Positions 9,691 through 20,000 of a stretch of DNA of 64,000 nucleotides are shown here, in pieces. Both the position numbers and the translations under genes were made by a program. The notes beneath the pieces were generated by a model that saw nothing but the letters and a program-made list of their open reading frames with translations, searched no databases and had not been told where the DNA came from. The DNA lies in NCBI GenBank assembly GCA_943372995.1, contig CALSAQ010000003.1:186001-250000 (forward strand), written 5' to 3'. The first letter of the stretch is position 1; each line of letters opens with the position of its first letter. The stretch comes from CAJBVG01 sp943372995. GTDB taxonomy: Bacteria; Bacteroidota; Bacteroidia; Sphingobacteriales; Sphingobacteriaceae.

Positions 9691-10488
9691 TTAATTTGCT
9701 TTTACTTTTAATATGAACTTGTAATATAGTGAAGGGAACCATCTTTTCAAATAAACAAGAATAAGTTCTTCTCTACCAATTAATAATTCAACTTTCTTTT
9801 TTCTTACTGCTTTAATTATTTTATGTGCACATAAATCGGCAGGAATACCATTTTCTTGTGCTTCATCCATTACTCCGTGCTTTGATCCATCAGACTTTAA
9901 TGCGTTAATAGAAATATTGGTATGTATTCTTCCTGGATAAACTAAAGTAACATATACTGGAATGTTTTTTAATTCTAAGCGAAGTGTTTCAAAGAAACCT
10001 ACTAAAGCATGCTTTGCTGCACTGTAGGCCGAACGATAATGAAATCCATACTTCCCAGCAACACTACTAATTACAATGATATGTCCGTTATTCTGTTCTA
10101 CAAAAATAGGAAGCACTGATTTTGTTAATGCTATCTGCGAAAAATAATCGAGCTCCATTATTTTTCTATCTATCTCTAGTGTTGATTCTAAAATTAAGGA
10201 ACGTTGACTAACACCTGCATTGTTACATAAATAATCAATTCTTCCGAAAATATTTTTTGCACGTAGTGCTAAGGAATCAAATTGTGCTATGTCTAACATA
10301 TCAAATGCTAAAATTTCACAATCGCTAGTAAACATTAGGCAATTACTTTTTACTAAATCTAATTGTGTTTGATTCCTCCCCGACAAAATTAGTTTAGCTC
10401 CTTGTTTTGCAAAACCATAAGCAAGCGCCTCTCCTATTCCTGAACTTGCACCAGTAATCCAAACTACTTTATCTATATATTCTTCCAT
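9691..10488 (-). CDS. Short-chain dehydrogenase/reductase (SDR family)
   Basis: This 265-residue classical SDR is an NAD(P)H-dependent oxidoreductase with a Rossmann fold. The cofactor motif TGASSGIG starts near residue 14, and the structural NNAG motif lies near 90. The catalytic Ser is in VISSVAGKYG, and the YSAAKHAL segment supplies the Tyr-xxx-Lys pair near 155-159. An Arg in the second beta turn (SGRN) hints at NADPH preference. The substrate is not predictable. It sits between purT, 26 bp upstream, and the VOC gene, whose start is two bases after its stop, so the three are probably co-transcribed. The C-terminal tail is slightly hydrophobic and basic (LVYLKRWFPSLYYKFIL), which is seen in SDRs that associate with membranes or lipids. 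That last point is inference. Confidence 0.88.
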   Translation of the reverse strand: MEEYIDKVVWITGASSGIGEALAYGFAKQGAKLILSGRNQTQLDLVKSNCLMFTSDCEILAFDMLDIAQFDSLALRAKNIFGRIDYLCNNAGVSQRSLILESTLEIDRKIMELDYFSQIALTKSVLPIFVEQNNGHIIVISSVAGKYGFHYRSAYSAAKHALVGFFETLRLELKNIPVYVTLVYPGRIHTNISINALKSDGSKHGVMDEAQENGIPADLCAHKIIKAVRKKKVELLIGREELILVYLKRWFPSLYYKFILKVKAN

Positions 10489-10491
10489 TTT

Positions 10492-10518
10492 TCAAATTGT
10501 CCAAATTGTTCAAATTAA
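10492..10518. repeat. Three 9-bp tandem repeats between purT and the SDR gene
   Basis: The units TCAAATTGT, CCAAATTGT and TCAAATTAA follow one another directly. They fill the 26-bp gap and touch the purT stop codon (TAA complement at 10515-10517). A further AATTGTACAAATT lies just beyond. Confidence 0.6.
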
Positions 10519-11705
10519 CTAATTGTACAAATTATCTTATCCCTCATTTCATTTGCAACTTCTCTAGCTTTCTCAACATTTTCAGCTTTAGCCAAACAAA
10601 CTCCCATTCGCCTTTCTCCCATTACTTCTGGCTTACCAAATAACCTTAGTTGAGTATCTGGTAATGCTAGTGCTTCATTAAGATTATGAAAACTAATATT
10701 ACTTGAATTTCCTTTTACTAGAATTACTTTACTAGCCGATGGACCTAATAATTTTATCTGTGGGATGGGTAAGTTTAATATTGCTCTTACATGCAAAGCA
10801 AATTCTGATAGGTCTTGAGAAATCATGGTCACCATACCAGTGTCGTGTGGTCGAGGAGATAATTCTGAAAAATAAACTTCAGTATCTTTAACAAAAAACT
10901 CTACTCCAAAAATTCCTCTTCCACCTAAACTCTTTACTACCAATGCAGCCATATCTTGTGCCTTTTGTAAGGCTATGTCCGACATAGGTTGAGGTTGCCA
11001 CGACTCTTGATAATCTCCATGTTCCTGACGATGACCAATTGGTTCGCAAAAGCTTATTCCATCGCGATGTGATACCGTAAGTAAGGTGATTTCAAAATCA
11101 AAATCAACAAAACCCTCTACAATAACACGACCACCGCCCGATCGACCACCTTCTTGTGCATATTGCCAAGCATAGTCGATATCACTCTCCGATTTTACTA
11201 CACTTTGACCTTTACCCGAAGAACTCATTATCGGTTTCACTACACAAGGAAAACCAACCTCAAATACTGAATTTCTAAATTCATCTTTATCGCCTGCAAA
11301 TTTATACTTAGAGGTTTTTAGTTTTAGTTCTTCGGCAGCAAGAGTTCTTATGCCTTCTCTATTCATAGTTAGCCAAGTTGCATTAGCTGTGGGAATAATA
11401 TTAAATCCTTCTTTTTCTAATTCCTTCAAAGTATGTGTAGCAATTGCTTCTACTTCGGGAACTATGTAATCAGGTTTTTCTTTTCTAATGAGATCCGCTA
11501 ATGCCTTTTCATCCAACATCGAAATTACATAAGAACGATGAGCCACTTGCATCGCTGGTGCATTAGGGTATTTATCTACTGCAATTACTTCTACACCGTA
11601 TCGTTGAAATTCTATAACCACTTCTTTTCCGAGCTCTCCTGAACCCAACATCATTACTTTGGTGGCAGAACTTGTAAAAGGAGTTCCAATACTAGTATTC
11701 ATCAT
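10515..11705 (-). CDS. purT: Formate-dependent phosphoribosylglycinamide formyltransferase (PurT)
   Basis: PurT makes N-formyl-GAR from GAR, formate and ATP, the third step of de novo purine synthesis, without needing formyl-tetrahydrofolate. The 396-residue length matches the family. The N-terminal preATP-grasp domain has KVMMLGSGELGKEVVIEFQR and VDKYPNAPAMQVAHRSYV, which are diagnostic. The ATP-grasp domain includes FPCVVKPIMSSSGKGQS, the GGGRVIVEGFVDFDFEITLL segment and the metal-binding ELSPRPHDTGMVTM. Two Met codons open the frame, and either may be used. It is the first gene of a three-gene operon with SDR and VOC genes, and the gene on the other side is divergent. The presence of PurT suggests that formate is available as a one-carbon donor. 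Confidence 0.96.
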   Translation of the reverse strand: MMNTSIGTPFTSSATKVMMLGSGELGKEVVIEFQRYGVEVIAVDKYPNAPAMQVAHRSYVISMLDEKALADLIRKEKPDYIVPEVEAIATHTLKELEKEGFNIIPTANATWLTMNREGIRTLAAEELKLKTSKYKFAGDKDEFRNSVFEVGFPCVVKPIMSSSGKGQSVVKSESDIDYAWQYAQEGGRSGGGRVIVEGFVDFDFEITLLTVSHRDGISFCEPIGHRQEHGDYQESWQPQPMSDIALQKAQDMAALVVKSLGGRGIFGVEFFVKDTEVYFSELSPRPHDTGMVTMISQDLSEFALHVRAILNLPIPQIKLLGPSASKVILVKGNSSNISFHNLNEALALPDTQLRLFGKPEVMGERRMGVCLAKAENVEKAREVANEMRDKIICTIS

Positions 11706-11801
11706 CTATTATTTTGCCCTAAATATAAGAATTGATACGATTTGATACTGCTAGTAAAGTATTTATTATGTATTTTAGTATATAACTAAATATACAGAAA
11801 T

Positions 11802-12248
11802 ATGAAAAAGACACTGTTTTCGAGCCTATTACTTTGTATTCTATTGCCTTTACTAAGTATTTCAAGTTCCGACGATGCTGATAAAATAATTGGCAAATGG
11901 TTAGTTGGAAGTGGGAAAGCACACATTCAAATTTATAAATATGGAGAGAAATATGCTGGCAAGATTGTTTGGCTTCGCGATCCATTAAATGAAAAAGGAG
12001 AACCTAAAGTAGATAAAAATAACCCAGACCCCGCAAAAAGAAATAATAAACTTATGGGAAATGTAAACATGTTGGGATTCGAATATGCTGGAAATAAATC
12101 GTGGAAAGAAGGAACCATTTACGATTCTGAGAATGGTAAAACATACAGTTGTAATTTAAAATTAGTAGACGACAATACCCTTGAAGTAAGAGGATATATT
12201 GGTATCTCTATGATTGGTAGAACGGATACTTGGAAGAGAGTTAAATAG
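11802..12248 (+). CDS. Secreted DUF2147 protein
   Basis: The gene encodes a 148-residue exported protein with a signal peptide (MKKTLFSSLLLCILLPLLSISSS). The mature part fits DUF2147, a small lipocalin-like beta barrel: IIGKWLVGSGKAHIQIYK at the start, KIVWLRDPLNEKG with the Trp-Leu segment, GTIYDSENGKTYSC in the centre and the terminal GRTDTWKRVK. The family is widespread in the periplasm of Gram-negative bacteria and its function is not established. It is divergent from purT, with a 96-bp shared upstream region, and is followed by a heptamer repeat array and then the M1 peptidase gene on the same strand. Co-transcription with the peptidase is possible, since only 49 bp separate them and no terminator is visible. 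Confidence 0.85.
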   Translation: MKKTLFSSLLLCILLPLLSISSSDDADKIIGKWLVGSGKAHIQIYKYGEKYAGKIVWLRDPLNEKGEPKVDKNNPDPAKRNNKLMGNVNMLGFEYAGNKSWKEGTIYDSENGKTYSCNLKLVDDNTLEVRGYIGISMIGRTDTWKRVK

Positions 12249-12283
12249 TGACTAGTGAATGGTGACTAGTGACTAGTGAATGG
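12249..12283. repeat. Heptamer tandem array (five 7-bp units) just after the DUF2147 stop
   Basis: Immediately after the TAG stop the sequence reads as five 7-mers: TGACTAG, TGAATGG, TGACTAG, TGACTAG, TGAATGG. A second array with the same geometry but a different unit lies at 34610-34648. Confidence 0.8.
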
Positions 12284-12297
12284 ATAAAATTTAGGTT

Positions 12298-14715
12298 ATG
12301 AATAAACTATATAAAACAGTATTATTATGTGTGGCAAGCTTTACTGCTTTTGCACAAGCGGGCACGTACAGACATGGACATGTAAATACTACTTTTACAA
12401 AAACTTATGATCCTCGTAGTGATAGTATCGACATCTTAAAGTATACTATAAATCTGGATATAACAGATATCACTGGTAGGAAAATAAAAGGATTTACAAA
12501 GATAAAATTCAATCCTAAAGTAAATAACATTCATTACTTACGCGTCGATTTACTACATCTAAATATAGATTCTATTGTGTTAAATGGAAATCCATTAAGT
12601 TATCATTATAACGACACTCTACTATCAATCAATCTCGATGCAAATTATCAAACTACTGATACTCTTGAACCAATAGTATATTATCAAGGAATCCCAAAAG
12701 GTGATCCTACTGGTTGGGGTGGTTTTTATTTCCAATCTGGATATGCCTACAATTTAGGTGTAGGTTTTGGTTCAGATCCTCATGTATATGGTAGAGTTTG
12801 GTTCCCTTGCTTCGATAATTTTATGGAACGTAGCAAATACGAGTGTACCATAAAAACTTCACCGGATAAAAGCGCATATTGTGGAGGAGAACTGGTTTCT
12901 GATGTTAGAGACATCAATAACAATAGAATTAGAACATGGGTATTGAATGAAGAGATTCCAACCTATTTAGCTTCCGTAGCGGTAGGAAGTTATGTCGACG
13001 TTAAAATGAACCATGTTGGATTAGAAAAAAACATTCCGATTGTGATTGCTGCATTAGCAGGTGATACCAATAATGTAAAAGCATCTAGTAAAAATTTAAA
13101 AGACGCCATTAGAATATATGAAGAACTTTTCGGTCCTTATGCATGGAATAAAGTAGGCTATTCAGCAGTACCCTTTACACAAGGTGCAATGGAACATGCT
13201 ACCAATATTGCCTTTCCAAAAAGTATCTTTAATGGAACAACCTCTGGAGAATCTATTTTAGTGCACGAACTTTCTCATCATTGGTTCGGCGATTTAATAA
13301 CTTGTAGCAGTCAGGAAGAAATGTGGCTCAACGAAGGATGGGCAAGCTATTGTGAGCACATATTTAATGAGTTTAAATATGGTCGTCAAATGTACGAAGA
13401 TGAGTTATATAGATTTCATGACGATCTTTTACATTTTGTTAGGTATTCGGAGGGTGATATAAGCTTCGACAACATTCCATGGGAACATACCTATGGAACG
13501 CATGTATATATTAAGGGCGCCGTTATGGCTCACAATTTAAGAGGATACATGGGTGATAGTCTTTTCTTCTCAAGCTTAAAAAAAGCATTAGCAGAAAATG
13601 CATTTAAATCAATTACCAACGACCAATTTGAACAAAGTTTAAGTCAAGCAAGTGGATTAGATTTATCCTATTTCTTCAACGATTGGATTAAACAACCAGG
13701 CTGGCCACATTTTGCTATCGATTCTTTTGAAGTAAGTAAATTCAATCTACAGTATAAAGCAAAGGTAAATATCCGTCAGAAGAAATATGGCAGTACCCAT
13801 TTCCATCAAAACGTTCCAATGGAAATAAAATTTATTGCGAGAAACGGACAAGAATACACAACTAAGCTTATATTATCTGGAGAATATACAAGCGCTGAAA
13901 TTATTATTCCAATAGCAGCTGAGATGGTGGTGCTAAATCCTAGAAATCTCATTGCACAAGCCATATCTTATAATGATGTAAAAATTACAAAGAATGGCGC
14001 TGGCATTACACTCCCATTAGCAAAAATGGAACTCAATGTTAGCAAACTAGTCGACTCCGCTATGCTCAGAATAGAGCATCATTATGTGGAACCTTCTGGT
14101 AATTGGGGAAATAATATTAATAGAATATCTAAACAAAGATATTGGACTGTAGATGGGATACTACCAAGCGAATTCAAAACCTCGAGTAAAATAGCATACG
14201 ACGGGAGAACTGGAATATTTAGTGGTAATGCTTATTTAGACCATCTCCTTAATATTACTCAAGAGGATAGTGTACTCCTATTGTATAGAAAAGATGAATC
14301 GGCAATTTGGGAAGAGTATCCATATTACAAAAAAGAAATGGGTAATAACACTACCAACAAATTAGGTTTTATTACTATTGATAGTTTAGCATTAGGTCAA
14401 TATTGTATAGGTATTGGAAAATCAAATTTTGTGGGCCTTAACACCAACAAAAAAAGGGAAAATATTGCAATTGAAATTTTCCCTAACCCTGCAAATAAAT
14501 CAATAGAAATAAAAATACTAAACGAAGAAATTAAAAACATTCTAAAAGTTAATATTTTCAATTCAAGTGGAGCAAAATCGATGAGTGTAGAAAAGAACGA
14601 TCAGAACAATCCATTAATCATAGATGTATCAAATTTATCAGTTGGGACATACACAGTAAACATTGAATTAAAGAACAATAAGACACTTAGCAAAAGCTTT
14701 ATCATTACACGATAA
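12298..14715 (+). CDS. M1-family zinc metallopeptidase with T9SS sorting domain
   Basis: This 805-residue protein is secreted (signal MNKLYKTVLLCVASFTAFAQA) and belongs to peptidase family M1, the gluzincin aminopeptidases. The N-terminal beta domain runs to about residue 215. The exopeptidase motif QGAMEHATNIAF is the GxMEH variant common in bacterial M1 enzymes. The zinc site is HELSH at residues 323-327 with the third ligand Glu 346 (LNEGWASY), a spacing of exactly 18 residues after the second His. A Tyr-rich segment follows (YGTHVYIKGAVMAHNLRGYMG) that may supply the catalytic Tyr. The C-terminus is a T9SS type A domain (EIFPNPANKS, LSVGTYTVNI). It probably trims peptides at the cell surface. 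It is convergent with the TPR kinase, and their stops are 13 bp apart with no terminator. Confidence 0.92.
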   Translation: MNKLYKTVLLCVASFTAFAQAGTYRHGHVNTTFTKTYDPRSDSIDILKYTINLDITDITGRKIKGFTKIKFNPKVNNIHYLRVDLLHLNIDSIVLNGNPLSYHYNDTLLSINLDANYQTTDTLEPIVYYQGIPKGDPTGWGGFYFQSGYAYNLGVGFGSDPHVYGRVWFPCFDNFMERSKYECTIKTSPDKSAYCGGELVSDVRDINNNRIRTWVLNEEIPTYLASVAVGSYVDVKMNHVGLEKNIPIVIAALAGDTNNVKASSKNLKDAIRIYEELFGPYAWNKVGYSAVPFTQGAMEHATNIAFPKSIFNGTTSGESILVHELSHHWFGDLITCSSQEEMWLNEGWASYCEHIFNEFKYGRQMYEDELYRFHDDLLHFVRYSEGDISFDNIPWEHTYGTHVYIKGAVMAHNLRGYMGDSLFFSSLKKALAENAFKSITNDQFEQSLSQASGLDLSYFFNDWIKQPGWPHFAIDSFEVSKFNLQYKAKVNIRQKKYGSTHFHQNVPMEIKFIARNGQEYTTKLILSGEYTSAEIIIPIAAEMVVLNPRNLIAQAISYNDVKITKNGAGITLPLAKMELNVSKLVDSAMLRIEHHYVEPSGNWGNNINRISKQRYWTVDGILPSEFKTSSKIAYDGRTGIFSGNAYLDHLLNITQEDSVLLLYRKDESAIWEEYPYYKKEMGNNTTNKLGFITIDSLALGQYCIGIGKSNFVGLNTNKKRENIAIEIFPNPANKSIEIKILNEEIKNILKVNIFNSSGAKSMSVEKNDQNNPLIIDVSNLSVGTYTVNIELKNNKTLSKSFIITR

Positions 14716-14728
14716 GAATAAATGTGTT

Positions 14729-16699
14729 TTATGCAGCATCACAGGTAAAGTAAAATTCTGATCCTTTACCTGGTTTTGTATTAAAACCAACAATTCCTTT
14801 ATTAGCTTCTGCAAACTCTTTACATAAACGTAAACCGAGTCCACTACCCCTTTCATTATTAGTTCCAAAATTTACCTTGGGACTAGGTTGAAATATAGTA
14901 TGTGCATCTTCTTCTTTAATGCCCATTCCTCTATCAACAATTGATATTTTAAATTTATTTGATTTGGGATCTAATTCTGTTTTAACATCAATAGTACTCT
15001 CCTCAGGGCTAAATTTTATGGCATTAGCCAAGTAATTTCTAACAATAAAATTAAAATGCTCTTGATCAAAATGACCATTCCAATCGTTTTCTACGGATAA
15101 ATTAATTTTAATTTTTTTAGAATTAGCTTGTGCAGTTACAAACAATATTGCTTTAGATAATTGATCTTTAAGTTTAAATTTTTCAGGTTTAATAGCAATT
15201 CCTCTGAGTTGTGCTTGCCCCCATTTTAATAAATTTTCGAGTGTTTCGATGGTCACATTCGTTTGATTTTTTAAAGCTGTAACAATCTCTGTTTGTTCTT
15301 CCTTTGTAAATACTTCTTGATCTATTGCTTCAAGAACATTAACAATATTATTTAATGGTGTTTTAAGGTCGTGCGCTATAATCGACAATAATCTATCCTT
15401 AACTTTGTTCGATTTTTCTAACATTTCATTTAAGGCATTTCTTTTCTTTAATGAAGAATAAAGCAGAATAGCAATAATCAAAAATGAAATAAATAAGATT
15501 AAATAAATTGACTTCTGTAAAGTGCTTTTCTGATTTAACAGCTCAAGTTTATCAATTTCTATGGCCGATTTTTCAACCTTATAATCAGCTTCCAATAACT
15601 CAACATCTTTTTTCTGAGCATAGCTTTGTAAGCTATCCTTATAAACGTTATATTCTTTAATTGTATTAAATGCTTCTACATAATTATTAGTTGTTTCATA
15701 GTTCTCACCAAGGGTTTCTAATGCGTTAACCAATAACTCCAGCATTTCATGTTTTTTTGCAAGAACTATAGCTCTTTTAGCATGTTCAATCGATTTATCA
15801 AACTGTTTATTTTTAGTATATAACAATGATAATTGATATTGAATATCTGCTTGTTGCATAGGCAATTCGGCTTCTAAAGCCATAGGATACGCTTTATTAT
15901 AATAATATAAAGCTTTATCAATATTATTTAACTCTCTTTCACAATCTCCTGCTTCAGTTAAAAAAGTAATATAATCGTCGGATTCCGCTTCATTAGTGCT
16001 ATACTCTTCTATACACAATTCATAATATTTTAATGCCGAATGAAAATCACCCATCTCAAAATACGCAGAGGCCATGTTGGCAAAAATTTTATAATATGAA
16101 ACCCCAAATTCTTTCTGATTTAATTCTTGTGCCTTCTCAAAATAGTAGATTGCTTTTTTCGGATTATTTAGATACCCGTAAACACTACCCATATTAGCAT
16201 ATCCTTGAATAACACCGTTAATATCGTTTAGCTTTTCAAATATTTTTAATCCTCTCATAAAATAATTCGCTGCAAGTTTATAATCTGCTTTCTGCGCTGC
16301 AATTATTCCATGAGTATTATAACATTTCGCAATTCCTTTATCATAGTTTATAGAATTAAACACCAAAAAGGCTTTATCTAAATATATCTCAGCAGTATCA
16401 TAGCTTAATCTATCTTTATAAATATTAGCCATGGTATGGTATATTCTTCCTTCAGAAACTTTATCTTTTTTCTCTTTAAATAATTGAATTGCTTTTTCTG
16501 AAAAGTAAATGGATGAATCTAAATCCCTTGAAGAATAATACAACAACACATTTGTGTATGCTTTTATTTGCTCTTCAGGATTTTCCGACTGTGCAATTTT
16601 AATAAATAGAGAATCCTTTGAAATTTTAGCTTGGGCATAAGTGTTAACCAAAACTAAAATCACAACAACAACAACAACATTTCGAGATAATTTTCTCAT
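14729..16699 (-). CDS. TPR-repeat sensor histidine kinase (paralogue 1)
   Basis: The product is a 656-residue membrane kinase. It has a signal peptide (a Val-rich run encoded by a short GTT repeat, near 16661-16679) and about six TPR repeats in the periplasm (residues 45-350). A coiled-coil linker and one transmembrane helix near 395-415 (SIYLILFISFLIIAILLYS) follow. The DHp helix has the phosphoacceptor in SIIAHDLKTPLNN (His about 441), and the conserved ENLLKWGQAQLRG segment is next. The HATPase domain has an N-box (NYLANAIKFS), G1 (DRGMGIKEED) and G2 (GSGLGLRLCKEF). It has no receiver domain and no adjacent response regulator. It is divergent from the giant surface protein gene at 17046 and closely resembles the kinases at 26040 and 39265. 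TPRs suggest sensing of a protein or peptide ligand; the ligand is unknown. Confidence 0.92.
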   Translation of the reverse strand: MRKLSRNVVVVVVILVLVNTYAQAKISKDSLFIKIAQSENPEEQIKAYTNVLLYYSSRDLDSSIYFSEKAIQLFKEKKDKVSEGRIYHTMANIYKDRLSYDTAEIYLDKAFLVFNSINYDKGIAKCYNTHGIIAAQKADYKLAANYFMRGLKIFEKLNDINGVIQGYANMGSVYGYLNNPKKAIYYFEKAQELNQKEFGVSYYKIFANMASAYFEMGDFHSALKYYELCIEEYSTNEAESDDYITFLTEAGDCERELNNIDKALYYYNKAYPMALEAELPMQQADIQYQLSLLYTKNKQFDKSIEHAKRAIVLAKKHEMLELLVNALETLGENYETTNNYVEAFNTIKEYNVYKDSLQSYAQKKDVELLEADYKVEKSAIEIDKLELLNQKSTLQKSIYLILFISFLIIAILLYSSLKKRNALNEMLEKSNKVKDRLLSIIAHDLKTPLNNIVNVLEAIDQEVFTKEEQTEIVTALKNQTNVTIETLENLLKWGQAQLRGIAIKPEKFKLKDQLSKAILFVTAQANSKKIKINLSVENDWNGHFDQEHFNFIVRNYLANAIKFSPEESTIDVKTELDPKSNKFKISIVDRGMGIKEEDAHTIFQPSPKVNFGTNNERGSGLGLRLCKEFAEANKGIVGFNTKPGKGSEFYFTCDAA

Positions 16700-17045
16700 T
16701 ACATTTTTTATTACTGTAAAACCATAAGAAACCTAGGCAGAGCATAAACTCCACTTGGCTTCCACCATTTGTTGTTGTTAAAAAATAAAATCGTTGTTTT
16801 TTTGGGTAAAAAAAATCTTGTCAATTCAAGAATAAAACAATTGTATAAAAAATTATATATAACTCAAAATAAAATAAAATATTCCTACAAATACTATCGA
16901 AATAATATCTTAAAAATCTAGCAAAAAAAGTGTTATTAAAGAATATGTAAGTATCAAAACATGCATTATTAGAACATATATAAACTTAGTTTTGTAAGGC
17001 TCAATATTTCTATCAACAACTCCATTCTAATTATTTTTTTTATTT
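16700..17045. other. Divergent intergenic region, kinase 1 / surface protein 1 (346 bp)
   Basis: This AT-rich region holds the promoter of the surface protein (see 16987-16994). It also has a T-run-GGG-A-run element near 16797-16815 (TTTTTTTGGGTAAAAAA) that recurs in the other kinase/surface-protein intergenic region. I see no small gene or RNA gene here. Confidence 0.55.
16987..16994 (+). promoter_or_regulatory. Bacteroidota-type -7 element for the 17046 gene
   Basis: TAGTTTTG matches the consensus TAnnTTTG exactly and lies 51 bp before the ATG. No good TTG -33 element is seen at the expected spacing, so the promoter may be weak or need an activator. Confidence 0.5.
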
Positions 17046-20000
17046 ATGATAGAAATTAAATCAATTTCAAAGAGATTGTTTTTTTTAGTTTTATTGAGTT
17101 TGGTATTTCTCAGTAAAAACACTTTTTCAACTACTTTCACCTCTACTATAATAACAACTGGAACATGGAGTTCATCAAATATTTGGTCGACCTCCAGAAC
17201 AGGGCAAATTACTAGTGCTACAAATTCAACCACTGTAAATGGTACTGGTACGCTTTTTAGTTCTGAACTAAGTGTGGGTGTTGTCATTAGAAATTCATCT
17301 CATCAGATTATTGGTACTGTAGAAAGTATTACGAGCGATGTATTATTAACGCTTACAAACACGGCACAAGTTAATGTTACTGAAGCAAGCTACAATGCTA
17401 GTATTATTCCTACTTCATCCGATAATATAGTGGTAAGTGATGCCACAACACTATTTATAGATAATAACTATACTTGTAATTCAGTCTCATTTAATTCATC
17501 TGTTACTGCGAGTAATGCGATATACTTTTCAGACACTTTCAAACTTACCGTCAATGGAGCAATAACCCTTAATGACCCAAGTGTGAATAATCTAAGTTCA
17601 TCTCTTTCCATACAAAATGGAAAAGTAGAGTGTGCTAGTTTAAATTTATATGGTAGTACATTCTTAAGAAAAACTGAAGTATTAATTACTTCGGGCACAT
17701 TAGATATCAATGGAAGCTTAACCTGCACTAATGCTTTTGCTAATAGCATCAATATTAGCTCATCTGGGAAATTAAAATTTGGTGGATCTATAAGTACTAA
17801 CTTAACTTTAGTATTAGCTGGAGGAAATACGAGTACAATTTATTTTGATGCCGAAGGAGATCAAACCTTACCACAAATTATATACTATAATATAGAATTA
17901 TCAGGATCGGGTACAAAAACAGGTTTTTCCTATGGTATTCAAAACAATTTTGTATTATCTGGAACAGCAAATACAACCACAAGTTCTGTCTTAAACTTGG
18001 CTGGGAATTTAACCATTGGTAATGGATGTACATTCAACATAGCTTCTTACAATATAACAGTGAATGGAACAACAACAATTAATACAGGAGGATGGTTATC
18101 CATTAATAGCGTATCACCAACCATTATTTTTAATGATTTAACAATAAACACCAACGGGACAATTTTAAACACCTTAAATCATTCCTACACGGTAAAAGGT
18201 AATTTCACGAATAATAGCAATTTCAGTTCAGGAACTGGTACGATTACTTTTTCAGGAACATCAAAATCAATAAATGGTACCGTAATCGCTAGCATCAATA
18301 ATTTAGCAATTTCTGGTACTTATACTTTAAATTCAGAATTGATTATTACAAACTCTTTAAGTGGATCAGGAACACTTACCATGGGAGCTACAGGCAAAAT
18401 GCAAATCAATTGTTCGAACACTCCTACAATTACTAGTTTAAGTGCGAACATACCAGGAAATACTATAACTTATGGCTACGAGGGTGCACAAACTATATTA
18501 AATATAAATTATCATAATCTTAGCCTATCAGGCTCTGGTTTAAAAAATCTACAAACGGGCACTACAACCATTAATGGCAACTTATCTTTATCTGGTTCTG
18601 CAAGTACAACACTTGTTAGAAACTTAGATATAAATGGCAATGCAAATTTATCTGGGACAGGTATATTCACTTCAAATAGCTTTACGGTAAATCTTTCTGG
18701 AGATTTTACATGCATAAACAGAGACCAACTTAATTTTGCGGGTACATTAATATTAGATGGAATTAATCAAACTTTTACAAGTACTGGTGGAACAACCATC
18801 CCTATTGCCAACCTCACCCTTATTGGAGGAATAAAGACCTTCAACTCTACCGTGTATGTTGCCAATACATTGAACATTAACAGCGACAGTAAATACCAAT
18901 TTGGAGAACAGGTTAATTTGGGAATAGAAATAAAAAATCTTTCTGGTACAGGAGTATTCGCCGCCAAAGCTTGCGAATACTATGGAAACCAAATTATTAT
19001 TTCTGGTACAGCGGCAAACGTTAATCTGTACATGGACCCTGTATTGTACCATATTGCTACGGTAAGCAATGTAAAAACGAGTGGGAACCTCAATTTTATG
19101 ACTGCAATAGCCATTAACTATCAGTTCATCATGTCAGGTGCTAATAATGTGTACACTGTATTTTACGATGAACTTAATTTATATGGAAACAACCTAACCT
19201 TTAGCAATCTCAGCAATGTGTTGGTTGCTGGAGGACCAAATTCTTCACTAAAATTTGGTGGCTGTTCTACTAATGGGTCCCTCATCACTTTACCCAATGA
19301 TTTTTTTAATAAAGATACCATTGTCTTAAAAAATTTAACAGTAGACAGAACAAATGGAGTAAAATTCTCCACACAAAACATAAAGGTAACGGGTGTAGTA
19401 ACTTTAAGTTCTGGAAATTTAAATACAAACCATAAATTAATTTTAGCTTCTACCTCAAGTCAAACCGCAAGAGTTGCTCCACTGGGCACAACAGCTAGCA
19501 TTACTGGATCAGTAACAGTAGAACGTTATATACCTGGCGGATCAAACAAAAGAAAATGGAGATTACTCTCCTCCCCTATAAACGTAAGCGGAAGCATTAT
19601 GCTCTCACAATTTATAGATGATATTCTAGTTACTGCTCCATCATCTATTGATGGAGGTTTTGATGATAGTCCGAGCGATGCTGCATCCATTAGAACATAT
19701 AACGAATCTGTTCCTGGGTCGTCGAATTTAGGTTGGACTGATCCAACAAACATTAGCAATATGATAAACACTGGATATGGAATAGGGGTGTTTGTTCGAG
19801 GTACAAGAGATTTAGCAAATCCCTATTTAAATTGGACTATTCCAAATGATGTTACGCTTGATTATACTGGTGAATTAAACTCAGGCGCAATTCCAGTTAC
19901 TTTATCCTTTAATCCAAGTAATGGAGATGGTACAACAGCAGATGGTTTTAACTTAGTAGGTAATCCTTATGCTAGTCCGATTAATTTCGACACCACTGGT

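Noticed and set aside
13190..13230. Loss of the GxMEN motif in the M1 peptidase
   Set aside because: The variant GAMEH is common in bacterial M1 peptidases and the zinc site is complete, so the enzyme is probably active.
16661..16679. Trinucleotide run in the signal peptide of TPR kinase 1 as a phase-variation switch
   Set aside because: The unit is 3 bp, so slippage would change Val number without shifting the frame. It is not a switch of the on/off kind.
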